From Streptomyces sp. NBC_01233 (lineage in GTDB: Bacteria > Actinomycetota > Actinomycetes > Streptomycetales > Streptomycetaceae): a stretch of DNA of 64,000 nt. The notes below the pieces were generated by a model. It was given only the letters and a program-made list of their open reading frames with translations. It searched no databases and was not told the origin of the DNA. The position numbers and the translations under genes are program-made. Below are positions 53,378-61,706 of this stretch, piece after piece (the stretch's first letter is position 1; each line of letters starts with the position of its first letter). Where the stretch lies: positions 7,110,501 through 7,174,500 of the forward strand of contig NZ_CP108514.1 in NCBI RefSeq assembly GCF_035989305.1, read 5' to 3'.

Positions 53378-54867
53378 CAGGAACGGGACTCCTGGTAGAT
53401 CAACTTGTGCTGAAGCAAGGTGATCGTCGAGTCCAGGAGTCCCGTTGCGGGAGAAGTCTGTCATCACGCGCACGATCGAGGTCGCTGGGGGTGTGTTCGC
53501 GCCGGGGCAGCTGGGTGAGCTGACGCAGACGGTGGACTTCGAACTGGTGGACGCGGTGCTTGAGGAGACCGGCACGGTCGAGCGGCGACTGCGGCTGCTG
53601 CCCTCGCGGGTGGTGGTGTACTTCGTCCTCGCGCTCGCACTGTTCGAGAACTGCTCCTACCGGGCGGTGTGGGGCAAACTGACCGCCTCGCTGACGAGTC
53701 TGGCCCTGGCCGTCCCGGCGGCTTCCTCGCTGTCGCGGGCGAGGCGGCGGATAGGGGCCGCCCCGCTACGGCGGCTGTTCGAGATCCTGGCCGGGCCCCT
53801 CGCTGTCCGCGGGCAGTCGGGCACGTTCTGGCGGGGCCTGCGGTGCGTGGCCGTCGACGGCACTCTCCTCCATGTCCCGGACGAGAAGACGCTCACCTGG
53901 AAGTACCCGAAACGGGCCGGTGACACGCTGGAGTTCGGCTACCCGCTGCTGCGGCTCGTCGTCCTGGTCGAGTGTGGCACCCGCGCCCTGCTCGCCGCCA
54001 CCTTCGGACCCGAGAGTGACGGTGAACTCACCTACGCGAACCGCCTGTTGGGCGCTCTTGACGACACGATGCTCCTGCTGGCCGACGCCGGCTTCGATGC
54101 GGTGGAATTCCTCCGTGACATCCAGGGCAGCGGGGCACGATTCCTGATCCGCTCTTCCGCCCGACGCATCCCCACCCCCGCCGAGCACCTGGCCGACGGC
54201 TCCTACCTGGCCCGGATCGGCTACGGCGTCATTCCCGTCCTGATCACCGTCCGCGTCATCGAGGCCCACCTCACAGTCCGCCTGGACGACGGCACTGTCC
54301 GCCACGAGCAGTGGCGCCTGCTCACCAGCCTCCTCGACCCCGTCCGCTACCCCGCCGATGAAGTGGCCGAGCTCTATCACCGCAGGTGGCAGGTGGAAAC
54401 CACCTACTTCTCGATCAAGGCGACCATCCTGGAGGGCCGCGTCCTGCGCTCGCGCACCCAGCCCGGCCTCGACCAGGAGGTCTACGCCCTGCTCACGACC
54501 TACCAGGCCCTCCTCCGCGCCGCCGCCGACGGCATCGAGACCCGCCCCGACCTCACCATGAGCCGGATCAGCTTCACCGTCCTGATCCGCACCGCCGGTG
54601 ACACCGTCATCAGCGCGACCGGAATCCTGCCCCCACTCGGCCCTGTCGACCGAGTCGGCGTGATCGGTCAGGCCGTCCTCGAAGCCCCGCTGCCGTCCCA
54701 ACACAGGCAACGCATCAAAGCCCGCACCCGCAAGAACCCCACCAGCAAGTACGGCCCGAACGCCGGACAACAGCCCGTGACCAGCCAGAACTACAGCATC
54801 CAGACCACTATCACGTTCTTCGAGCACGGCCTCAACAGCCGCTCACGGCGCTAAAGCAACGGTGTTG
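53326..54867 (+). mobile_element. Complete IS4-family insertion sequence, 1542 bp
   Basis: Terminal inverted repeats CAACACCGTTGCGTTAG (left) and CAACACCGTTGCTTTAG (right, reversed) match at 16 of 17 positions. A 10-bp direct repeat CCGGAGGCTT flanks it, and a full-length DDE transposase gene lies inside in the same direction as the operon. It sits six bases before the native epimerase stop codon and separates the epimerase from the second racemase homologue. The intact ends, transposase and duplication imply recent insertion. Confidence 0.93.
53445..54854 (+). CDS. IS4-family transposase
   Basis: 469 residues, TTG start with AGGAG six bases upstream. RNase H-like DDE core: first Asp in CVAVDGTLLHVP, second in LLLADAGFDAVEF, and the IS4 Y-(2)-R-(3)-E-(6)-K signature in YHRRWQVETTYFSIK. 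The N-terminal helical domain (PSRVVVYFVLALALFENCSY) is typical of Streptomyces IS4 elements. It reads intact and is probably active. Confidence 0.93.
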   Translation: MREKSVITRTIEVAGGVFAPGQLGELTQTVDFELVDAVLEETGTVERRLRLLPSRVVVYFVLALALFENCSYRAVWGKLTASLTSLALAVPAASSLSRARRRIGAAPLRRLFEILAGPLAVRGQSGTFWRGLRCVAVDGTLLHVPDEKTLTWKYPKRAGDTLEFGYPLLRLVVLVECGTRALLAATFGPESDGELTYANRLLGALDDTMLLLADAGFDAVEFLRDIQGSGARFLIRSSARRIPTPAEHLADGSYLARIGYGVIPVLITVRVIEAHLTVRLDDGTVRHEQWRLLTSLLDPVRYPADEVAELYHRRWQVETTYFSIKATILEGRVLRSRTQPGLDQEVYALLTTYQALLRAAADGIETRPDLTMSRISFTVLIRTAGDTVISATGILPPLGPVDRVGVIGQAVLEAPLPSQHRQRIKARTRKNPTSKYGPNAGQQPVTSQNYSIQTTITFFEHGLNSRSRR

Positions 54868-54877
54868 CCGGAGGCTT
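54868..54877. repeat. Target-site duplication, right copy
   Basis: CCGGAGGCTT, identical to 53316-53325. Removing the IS and one copy restores the epimerase ending GGF-Leu-Leu-stop with a GTGA overlap to the next gene. Confidence 0.9.
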
Positions 54878-54883
54878 CCTCCT

Positions 54884-55900
54884 GTGATCACCGTTCGAAC
54901 GGTGGACTACCACACCGCCGGCGAGGCCTTCCGGATCGTCGACTGCGGCGCGGAGGGCCTGGCCGTGCCCGGTGACACCGTCGCCGAGCGCTGCGCCACC
55001 GCCATCGGCCCGGGAGGCTCGGGGACCGCTCCGCGCCGGAGTGCGCTGGACGACGTACGGCGCCTGCTCGTGCAGGAGCCGCGCGGACACGCCGGGATGT
55101 ACGGGGGGTTCGTGGTCCCGCCCGACGACGACGGGGCCCACTTCGGCGTGCTGTTCTGGCACAAGGACGGCTACTCCACCGCGTGCGGCCACGGCACCAT
55201 GGCCCTCGGGGCCTGGGCCGTGGAGTCCGGCCGGGTCGCCGCCCCGGACCACGGCGACGCCCAGGTGCGCATCGACGTACCGTCCGGGCGGGTCACCGCG
55301 ACCGTGCACCGGGACGGGGGCCGCACCACCGGGGTCACCTTCCGCAACGTGCCGGCCCGGGTGGGCGCCCGCAAGGTCCCCGTCGCCACCACCCTCGGAC
55401 TCGCCGAGGTGGACATCGCGCACGCCGGGGCCTGTTACGCCTCCGTCCGCGCCCGCGACCTCGGCCTGGACGTCTCGCGGGCCTCCCTGCCCGCCCTGGT
55501 GCGGGCCGGCCGGGAGATCCGGGCCGCGCTCGCCACGCACCCCGCCACCTGGCACCCTGACGGCCCGCTGCTGTCCGGGGTGTACGGGGTGATCCTCCAC
55601 GAGGAGCTCCCGGACGCCCCCATCGGGCCGCACCAGCGCAACGTCACCGTGTTCGCCGACGGGCAGATCGACCGCTCGCCCTGCGGCTCCGGCACCTCGA
55701 CGCGGCTCGCGCTGCTCGCGGAGGACGGGCGGCTCGGCCCCGGCGAGGACCTGCTGAACGAGTCGGTCGCCGGCACGGTGTTCACCGGGCGGATGCTGGA
55801 CGGCGGTGTCACCGAGGTCACCGGCACCGCCTACCGCACCGGTGAACACGCCTTCGTGCTCGACCCGCACGACGCGCTGGGGACGGGATTCCCGTGGTGA
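54884..55900 (+). CDS. Second proline racemase-family protein
   Basis: 338 residues, GTG start that overlapped the native epimerase stop before the IS arrived. Catalytic positions are both cysteine: C101 in TACGHGTMA and C267 in SPCGSGTST. trans-3-hydroxy-L-proline dehydratases usually have Thr or Ser at one of these sites, so the sequence favours an epimerase/racemase. The adjacent pyrroline-carboxylate reductase favours the 3-hydroxyproline branch. The substrate is unresolved. It may now depend on readthrough or an IS-borne promoter. Confidence 0.82.
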   Translation: MITVRTVDYHTAGEAFRIVDCGAEGLAVPGDTVAERCATAIGPGGSGTAPRRSALDDVRRLLVQEPRGHAGMYGGFVVPPDDDGAHFGVLFWHKDGYSTACGHGTMALGAWAVESGRVAAPDHGDAQVRIDVPSGRVTATVHRDGGRTTGVTFRNVPARVGARKVPVATTLGLAEVDIAHAGACYASVRARDLGLDVSRASLPALVRAGREIRAALATHPATWHPDGPLLSGVYGVILHEELPDAPIGPHQRNVTVFADGQIDRSPCGSGTSTRLALLAEDGRLGPGEDLLNESVAGTVFTGRMLDGGVTEVTGTAYRTGEHAFVLDPHDALGTGFPW

Positions 55901-56913
55901 GGCGGCCCGGTGCGGGGAGGTCCGCCGCGCCGGCCCCGGCCGCGCCGGCCCCGGCCGTGGCGGGCCGGGCTGCGCGCGGGCTCCCGCAGTTGGGCGCCGA
56001 CGCCATGGCCGGGCTCCTGACCCCGGCCGCGGCCACGGATGCCCTGGCGGAAGCTCTGCGGGCCGGGCTGGATCCCGAGAGTTGTCCGCAGCGTACGGTG
56101 CTCGCCGTACCCGGCGGGGGCGAACTGCTGCTGATGCCGGCAGCCTCCGGCTCGTACGCCGGGGTGAAGATCGCCGGGGTGGCGCCGGGCAACCCGGCCC
56201 GCGGGCTGCCCCGGATCACCGGCTCCTACCTGCTGCTGGACGGGCCCACCCTGCGCCCGCTGGCCCTGCTCGACGGCGCGGCCCTCACCACCCTGCGCAC
56301 GCCGGCCGTCTCCGCCCTCGCGCTGCGCCACCTGGCTCCGGCCGGCCGGCCGCTGCGGCTGGTGCTCTTCGGCTCCGGACCGCAGGCGTACGGGCACCTG
56401 GAAGCGGCCCTCTCGGTCAGGGAGCTGGCCGAGGCGGTGGTGGTCGCCCGCGACCCGGCGAGCGGAGAGCGGCTCGCCGCGCACGCCCGCGGCCTGGGGC
56501 TGCCCGCCCGGACCGGCACCCCGAAGGCGGTGGCCGACGCCGATCTGGTCATCTGCTGCACCACGGCCCGGGAGCCGCTCTTCGACGGGCGCCTCGTCGG
56601 CCCGGGCGCCACCGTCGTCGCCGTGGGCTCGCACGAGCCGACCGCCCGGGAGACGGACACGGCCCTCGTGCGACGCGCGGCCGTGTACGTGGAATCCCGC
56701 GCGGCGGCCCTGCGCGAGGCCGGCGACCTGCTGGTCCCGGAGGCGGAAGGGGCGATCGGGCCCGGCCACATCACCGGTACCCTCGCCGACCTGGTCGCAG
56801 GGCGGATGCCGGCGGGCGGAGCGCAGAGTTGTCCACAGCTCTTCAAGAGCGTGGGCATGGCCTGGGAAGATCTCGCCGTGGCGGTCGCGCTGTGCGAGGC
56901 CGCCGGAGTGTGA
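55894..56913 (+). CDS. Ornithine cyclodeaminase/mu-crystallin family, probable 1-pyrroline-2-carboxylate reductase
   Basis: 339 residues, GTG start overlapping the previous gene by 7 nt. Landmarks are YAGVKIAGVAPGNPARGLPR, LLDGAALTTLRTPAVSALAL, Rossmann LVLFGSGPQAYGHLEAAL and TVVAVGSHEPTARETD. In hydroxyproline clusters this family reduces 1-pyrroline-2-carboxylate to proline after 3-hydroxyproline dehydration. The Ala/Pro-rich first 30 residues are probably an unconserved extension. Confidence 0.82.
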   Translation: MVRRPGAGRSAAPAPAAPAPAVAGRAARGLPQLGADAMAGLLTPAAATDALAEALRAGLDPESCPQRTVLAVPGGGELLLMPAASGSYAGVKIAGVAPGNPARGLPRITGSYLLLDGPTLRPLALLDGAALTTLRTPAVSALALRHLAPAGRPLRLVLFGSGPQAYGHLEAALSVRELAEAVVVARDPASGERLAAHARGLGLPARTGTPKAVADADLVICCTTAREPLFDGRLVGPGATVVAVGSHEPTARETDTALVRRAAVYVESRAAALREAGDLLVPEAEGAIGPGHITGTLADLVAGRMPAGGAQSCPQLFKSVGMAWEDLAVAVALCEAAGV

Positions 56914-56919
56914 GCAGCG

Positions 56920-56932
56920 CAACGTGACATTG
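56920..56932. promoter_or_regulatory. Regulon operator (copy 4), before gntR
   Basis: CAACGT-G-ACATTG is a near-perfect palindrome of the island motif (other strand CAATGTCACGTTG). It lies 51 bp before the gntR ATG and indicates autoregulation. Confidence 0.65.
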
Positions 56933-56983
56933 TACGCTGTTCCTCTGCGCGTCGGCGGTGTCGGGGGTCTCGGAGGAAATGCA

Positions 56984-57694
56984 ATGGGTGACCTGAAGCA
57001 GCACAGTCTCATCAAGGCCCAGGAACGGCTCCGCGACCAGGTCGGCCACGCACTGCGAGCCGCTCTGATAGCGGGTGAGCTGCGCCCCGGCAGCGTCTAC
57101 TCGGCACCCGGGCTCGCGGCTGAACTCGGCGTCTCGGCCACCCCGGTCCGCGAGGCCATGCTCGACCTCGCCCGCGAGGGGCTGGTCGAGCCGGTCCGCA
57201 ACAAGGGCTTCCGGATCACCGAGGTCAGCGAGCGCGACCTGGACCAGTTCACCGAACTGCGGACGATGATCGAGGTGCCGACCATCGGCCGGATCACGAA
57301 GATCGCCACGACCGAGCAGCTGGAGGCGCTGCGGCCGATCGCGGAGGAGATCGTGACCAGCGCGCGCGAGCACAACCTCATCGGTTACCTGGAGGCGGAC
57401 CGCCGCTTCCACCTCACGCTGCTCGGGCTCGCCGGCAACGACCGGCTCGTCGAGACCGTCGGCGACCTGCGCAAGCGGTCCCGGCTGTACGGCCTGACCG
57501 GCCTGGACGAGGCCGGCAAGCTGGTCTCCTCGGCGGAGGAGCACATCGAGCTGCTCGACCTGATGATCAGCGGCGACGCCGCGGCGGCCGAGGCCTGCAT
57601 GGTCCGCCACCTCGGTCACGTCCGCTCGCTCTGGGCCCAGGGCCGCGACGAGCCCGTCGGCCGCACCCCGGGAGGCCTCGGCTCCGGCGTCTAG
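56984..57694 (+). CDS. GntR-family (FadR/FCD subfamily) regulator of the hydroxyproline island
   Basis: 236 residues from the ATG at 56984 (GGAGG seven bases upstream); a reading from 56924 is rejected. The N-terminal winged helix (LIAGELRPGSVYSAPGLAAELGVSATPVREAMLDLAREGLVEP) is followed by an all-helical FCD domain with metal/ligand histidines (DRRFHLTLLGLAGN, EEHIELLDLMISGD, MVRHLGHV). It is the only regulator gene in the island and has the shared motif before it, so it is the natural candidate to bind all five copies and respond to a hydroxyproline or its breakdown product. Confidence 0.9.
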   Translation: MGDLKQHSLIKAQERLRDQVGHALRAALIAGELRPGSVYSAPGLAAELGVSATPVREAMLDLAREGLVEPVRNKGFRITEVSERDLDQFTELRTMIEVPTIGRITKIATTEQLEALRPIAEEIVTSAREHNLIGYLEADRRFHLTLLGLAGNDRLVETVGDLRKRSRLYGLTGLDEAGKLVSSAEEHIELLDLMISGDAAAAEACMVRHLGHVRSLWAQGRDEPVGRTPGGLGSGV

Positions 57695-57842
57695 CGCGGA
57701 GAACGGGAGGGTTCGCCGGGCCGGCCGCCTGCGCCGGGCGGGTGGGCCTCGTGGTGCCAGCGGGTGACGGACGCGCACGAAGGTCGGTTGCATCAGAAAT
57801 TCGGCTAATAACACCGAGTCCTGTGCACCGAGCGAAGAGGTT

Positions 57843-58604
57843 GTGCCGACCGTGTTGAAAACTGCAATTCGGATCGCTTCCGCCACCGTCCTGGCCGCCG
57901 TCTCGTTGGGGTTCGGCTCACCCGCCGGCGCCGCGGCGGATCCGTACCCTGGCACCCCGCAGCAGATCCGCGACACCGGCCCCTGCGGCCCGACCGGCGG
58001 CTACCGTGCGTCGGAGTGGCTGCAGACCACGACGGACCCCACGATCCGGCCGGAGGTGGACCTCGCCGCGGTGAGCGAGGGCTGGTACTGGCGGCACGAC
58101 GGGAACACGCTGTGGCGGGGCGACACGCGGGACCCTCAAACGATCTTCGCCAGCGGCTTCGCCCCGCGGGGCACGGACCTCACCCCGCTGGCGCAGTGGG
58201 TCGTCGGGGGCGCCGGGCAGCAGAACGCCGCGCACGTGAGCACCAGTTGTGAGCGGTGGGTGGCGCAGGAATTCGCCACGGGGGGCGGGAACGACGGCTG
58301 GGTCTACGCGATCCAGGCCCCCGGCGGGATCGACGTCAACGCCACCGCGCGGCAGACGGGCATCCAGTCGCAGTACCTGTGGAACAAGGAGATCGACTTC
58401 CCCGGCGGCATCGAAGCCAGGTTCATCGAGGGGGCTTGCCAGTACCACCTCGTCGGCCTCGACCCGCAGACGAATGAGCGCATCTACCGGAACCTCGGCT
58501 GTGTGACGAACGACGACTTCCGTCCGGTCCCGGCGGGCAAGGACAAGGGCAAGCACAAGGACAAGGACAAGGAAAAGGAGCCGCTGGTCGGCGCGCCGCG
58601 CTGA
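57843..58604 (+). CDS. Secreted scabin/pierisin-like mono-ADP-ribosyltransferase
   Basis: 253 residues from the GTG at 57843, or 250 from the GTG at 57852, which has better Shine-Dalgarno spacing. The signal peptide ends near GAAADP. The R-STS-xxE-class core is visible: R92 in LWRGDTRDPQTIF, FAPRGTDL, S133-T134-S135 in HVSTSCERW and E183 in WNKEIDFPGGI, with Asn181 where scabin-type enzymes usually have Gln. Relatives in streptomycetes ADP-ribosylate guanine bases or nucleosides in DNA. A Lys/Asp-rich tail (KDKGKHKDKDKEKE) may aid nucleic-acid binding. It lies between gntR and the transporter without a clear operator of its own. Confidence 0.75.
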   Translation: MPTVLKTAIRIASATVLAAVSLGFGSPAGAAADPYPGTPQQIRDTGPCGPTGGYRASEWLQTTTDPTIRPEVDLAAVSEGWYWRHDGNTLWRGDTRDPQTIFASGFAPRGTDLTPLAQWVVGGAGQQNAAHVSTSCERWVAQEFATGGGNDGWVYAIQAPGGIDVNATARQTGIQSQYLWNKEIDFPGGIEARFIEGACQYHLVGLDPQTNERIYRNLGCVTNDDFRPVPAGKDKGKHKDKDKEKEPLVGAPR

Positions 58605-58802
58605 TCTGATCCCGGGCGGGAGCGCGTGCCGCTCCGGCCGTCCGTCGTGACGCGCGACGCCAGGTGGTGACGGGGTGAAGGCCCTCCACCGCCTGGCGCT
58701 GCGCGTTGTCGGGCAGTTGCCGCACCTGGGCTGCCCGGCAGCCTCAACCCACCTGCGGGTGCCCGGATTTGGACACGGCTGGATAACGGGCGGCTCAACC
58801 CC

Positions 58803-58833
58803 TTGTCAGTACAATTTCACATTACTATGTTAC
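58803..58833 (+). promoter_or_regulatory. Transporter promoter with regulon operator (copy 5)
   Basis: -35 TTGTCA (58803-58808), 17-bp spacer with ACAATTTCACATTAC, -10 TATGTT (58826-58831); 30 of 31 bases match the collagenase promoter element at 44955-44985. The expected transcript starts about 36 nt before the binding-protein ATG. Confidence 0.78.
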
Positions 58834-58873
58834 CGGTCACATCCTAGAGCGCGGCCCTTCACTGGAGTGACCC

Positions 58874-60616
58874 ATGACCAAGCGCACCCAACTCGCCCTC
58901 GCCACCGCCCTGGTGGCAGCACTCGCACTCGGCGCCTCGGGCTGCTCCGACACCAAGAAGGGCTCCGCGGGCGCCGGCGCGTCCAACCCCGCCGCCGCCA
59001 ACGACGGCAAGATCCTCGGCGGCAGCCCGGTCAAGGGCGGCACCCTCACCGTCCTGTCCAACCAGGACTTCGCGCACCTCGACCCCGCCCGCAACTGGGT
59101 CATGCCGACGATGGACTTCGCCACCCGGCTCCTCTACCGCACGCTCGTCACCTTCAAGGCGGAGCCCGGCAAGGCCGGGAGCGAGCTGGTCCCCGACCTG
59201 GCCACCGACCTCGGCACCCCGTCCAACGGCGGCCGCACCTGGACCTTCACCCTCAAGGAGGGCGTGAAGTACGAGGACGGCACGCCGGTCAGGGCCCAGG
59301 ACGTCAAGTACAACGTCGAGCGCTCCTTCGCCCCCGACCTCACCGGCGGCCCCGACTACGCGGCCCAGTACCTGGCCGGCACCGAGGGCTACAAGGGCCC
59401 GCTCCAGGGGCAGCACCTCGACTCCGTGAAGACCCCCGACGACCGCACGATCGTCTTCGAACTCAAGCGGCCGGTCGCCGAGTTCTCCGCGACCGCCACC
59501 CTGCCCACCTTCTCGCCCGTACCCCAGTCCCAGGAGAAGGGCACCCAGTACGACGCCCGCCCGTTCTCCTCCGGCCCGTACAAGATCGAGTCGTACGACC
59601 GCGACAAGAAGCTGGTCCTGGTCCGCAACGAGCACTGGGACGCGAAGACCGACACCGTGCGCAAGGCCCACCCCGACAAGTTCGTCGTCGTCATGGGCCT
59701 CAAGGGCGGCCAGATCGACGACCGCATCATCGCCGGCGAGGGCGCCGACGCCTCCACCGTCCAGTACGCCGACATGCGCCCCGAGAGCGCCCCCAAGGTG
59801 CTGCCCAAGCCGGACGTCAAGGCGCGCCTGATCGCGGAGTCCAAGGGCTGTACCGAGATGCTCTTCCTGAACAACTCCCGCGCCCCCTTCGACGACCCCA
59901 AGGTCCGCGAGGCCATGCAGTACGCCGTCGACAAGGAGGCCGTGGTCACCGCGGGCGGCGGCCCGGCCCTCAACGAGATCGCCACCGCCTACCTGCCCCC
60001 GGCCCTGACCGGCGGCAAGCAGGCCGACACGCTGAAGATCGCCCCGGCCGGCGACCCGGCCAAGGCCAAGGAACTGCTGAAGGCCGCCGGCAAGGAGAAG
60101 CTCAAGGTCTCCCTGTCCGTCTCCACCGGTGACAAGGGCGCCGCCGAGGCCATCCAGCAGGGCCTGTCCCGCGCGGGCATCGAGGTCGTCATCGACACCG
60201 TCGACCCGGGCGCGTACTACGACGTCATCGGCGACCTCGCCACCACTCCGGACATGACCTTCACCGGCTGGTGCCCCGACTACCCGTCCGGCTCCACCTG
60301 GATCCCCTTCGTCTTCGACGGACGCACCATCAAGGACAAGGGCAACCAGGGCAACTACAGCCAGTTCCGCGACGAGGCGACCATCAAGCGGATCGACGAG
60401 ATCAACGACATGGCCGACGCGAAGCAGGCCAATCAGGCCTGGATCGACCTGGACGCGGAGCTCATGAAGAAGTCCCCGTCCATCCCGATCCTGCTGGAGC
60501 GCAAGCCGCTGCTCGTCGGCCCCAACATCGCCGGCGCGTTCGGCCACCCCGTGTGGACCGGCGAGATCGACTACGCGACGGTCGGCCTCAAGGACCCGTC
60601 GAAGAGCCAGGGCTGA
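58874..60616 (+). CDS. Peptide ABC transporter substrate-binding lipoprotein
   Basis: 580 residues. The lipoprotein signal peptide ends in GASGC (Cys24). The family 5 (DppA/OppA) binding fold is shown by KGGTLTVLSNQDFAHLDPAR, TWTFTLKEGVKYEDGTPV and FSSGPYKIESYDRDKKLVLV. Captures oligopeptides at the cell surface. The promoter element shared with the collagenase predicts that collagen-derived Pro/Hyp peptides are the cargo. First gene of the transporter operon. Confidence 0.92.
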   Translation: MTKRTQLALATALVAALALGASGCSDTKKGSAGAGASNPAAANDGKILGGSPVKGGTLTVLSNQDFAHLDPARNWVMPTMDFATRLLYRTLVTFKAEPGKAGSELVPDLATDLGTPSNGGRTWTFTLKEGVKYEDGTPVRAQDVKYNVERSFAPDLTGGPDYAAQYLAGTEGYKGPLQGQHLDSVKTPDDRTIVFELKRPVAEFSATATLPTFSPVPQSQEKGTQYDARPFSSGPYKIESYDRDKKLVLVRNEHWDAKTDTVRKAHPDKFVVVMGLKGGQIDDRIIAGEGADASTVQYADMRPESAPKVLPKPDVKARLIAESKGCTEMLFLNNSRAPFDDPKVREAMQYAVDKEAVVTAGGGPALNEIATAYLPPALTGGKQADTLKIAPAGDPAKAKELLKAAGKEKLKVSLSVSTGDKGAAEAIQQGLSRAGIEVVIDTVDPGAYYDVIGDLATTPDMTFTGWCPDYPSGSTWIPFVFDGRTIKDKGNQGNYSQFRDEATIKRIDEINDMADAKQANQAWIDLDAELMKKSPSIPILLERKPLLVGPNIAGAFGHPVWTGEIDYATVGLKDPSKSQG

Positions 60617-60638
60617 GGAATCCGGAGCCACCGCCACC

Positions 60639-61706
60639 ATGACCGCCACCACCCCGGTCCCCGACGACCGGGCAGCTCCGGGCTCCGACAACGCCCCCGG
60701 CCCTGACGGCGCACCGGCCCCTGGAAGCGCACCAGCCGCCGGCGCCGCCTCGGCTCCTGGCGCCGCACCGGCCCCCGGCGCCGCCGAAGCCGAGCCCGCG
60801 GCAGCGCCCGGCAGCAGCCCCTGGCAGCTCGCCCGGCGGGAACTCCGCCGCCGCCCCGCCGTCCGCGTCAGCCTCTGCGTCGTCCTGCTCTTCGTCCTGA
60901 TGGCCGTGACCGCCCCCTGGCTGGGCGCGCTCGGCGGATGGTCGCCGGAAGAGTTCGACAAGACCGCCATCGACCCCTACCTCGCCGGCCAGCCCCTCGG
61001 CTCCTTCGGCGGGATCAGCCCCGAGCACTGGCTCGGCGTCGAACCCGTCACCGGCCGCGACCTGTTCGCCCGCGTGGTCCACGGCGCACAGGTCTCCCTG
61101 CTCATCGCCTTCGCCGCCACCGCCATCGTGGTCGTCGCCGGCACCGCCGCCGGAATCGCCGCCGGCTACTTCGGCGGCCGCACCGACGCGGTCCTGTCCC
61201 GGCTGATGGACCTCACCATGTCCTTCCCTTCCCTGATCTTCATGATCGCGATGCTGTCCGTGGCCAAGGACGTCAACCGCATCGTCCTGATGACCGCCGT
61301 CATCGGAGTCTTCGGCTGGCCCGGCGTCGCCCGCGTGGTCCGCGGCCAGACCCTCTCCCTCAAACACCGCGAGTACGTCGACGCCGCCCGCGTCGGCGGC
61401 TCCGGCCCCTGGCGGATCCTGACCCGCGACATCCTCCCCGGCGTCTCGGGCCCCGTCATCGCCTACACCACCCTGCTCATCCCCGGGATGATCAGCACCG
61501 AGGCCGCCCTCAGTTACCTCGGCGTCGGAGTCCGCCCGCCCACCCCCTCCTGGGGCCAGATGATCGCCGAGTCCGTCGCCTACTACGAGACCGACCCCAT
61601 GTACTTCGTCATCCCCAGCGTCTTCCTCTTCCTCGCCGTGCTCGCCTTCACCCTGCTCGGCGACGCGCTGCGCGACATCCTCGACCCGAGGGGCGGCCGC
61701 ACGTGA
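60639..61706 (+). CDS. Peptide ABC transporter permease, DppC type
   Basis: 355 residues. An Ala/Pro/Gly-rich cytoplasmic N-terminus (1-62) precedes one helix (VRVSLCVVLLFVLMAVTAPW), a periplasmic loop with SPEHWLGVEPVTGRDLFARVVHG and five more helices. The EAA loop REYVDAARVGGSGPWRILTRDILP contacts the ATPases. It overlaps the next permease by 4 nt. The order C then B is reversed relative to many dpp operons. Confidence 0.9.
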   Translation: MTATTPVPDDRAAPGSDNAPGPDGAPAPGSAPAAGAASAPGAAPAPGAAEAEPAAAPGSSPWQLARRELRRRPAVRVSLCVVLLFVLMAVTAPWLGALGGWSPEEFDKTAIDPYLAGQPLGSFGGISPEHWLGVEPVTGRDLFARVVHGAQVSLLIAFAATAIVVVAGTAAGIAAGYFGGRTDAVLSRLMDLTMSFPSLIFMIAMLSVAKDVNRIVLMTAVIGVFGWPGVARVVRGQTLSLKHREYVDAARVGGSGPWRILTRDILPGVSGPVIAYTTLLIPGMISTEAALSYLGVGVRPPTPSWGQMIAESVAYYETDPMYFVIPSVFLFLAVLAFTLLGDALRDILDPRGGRT

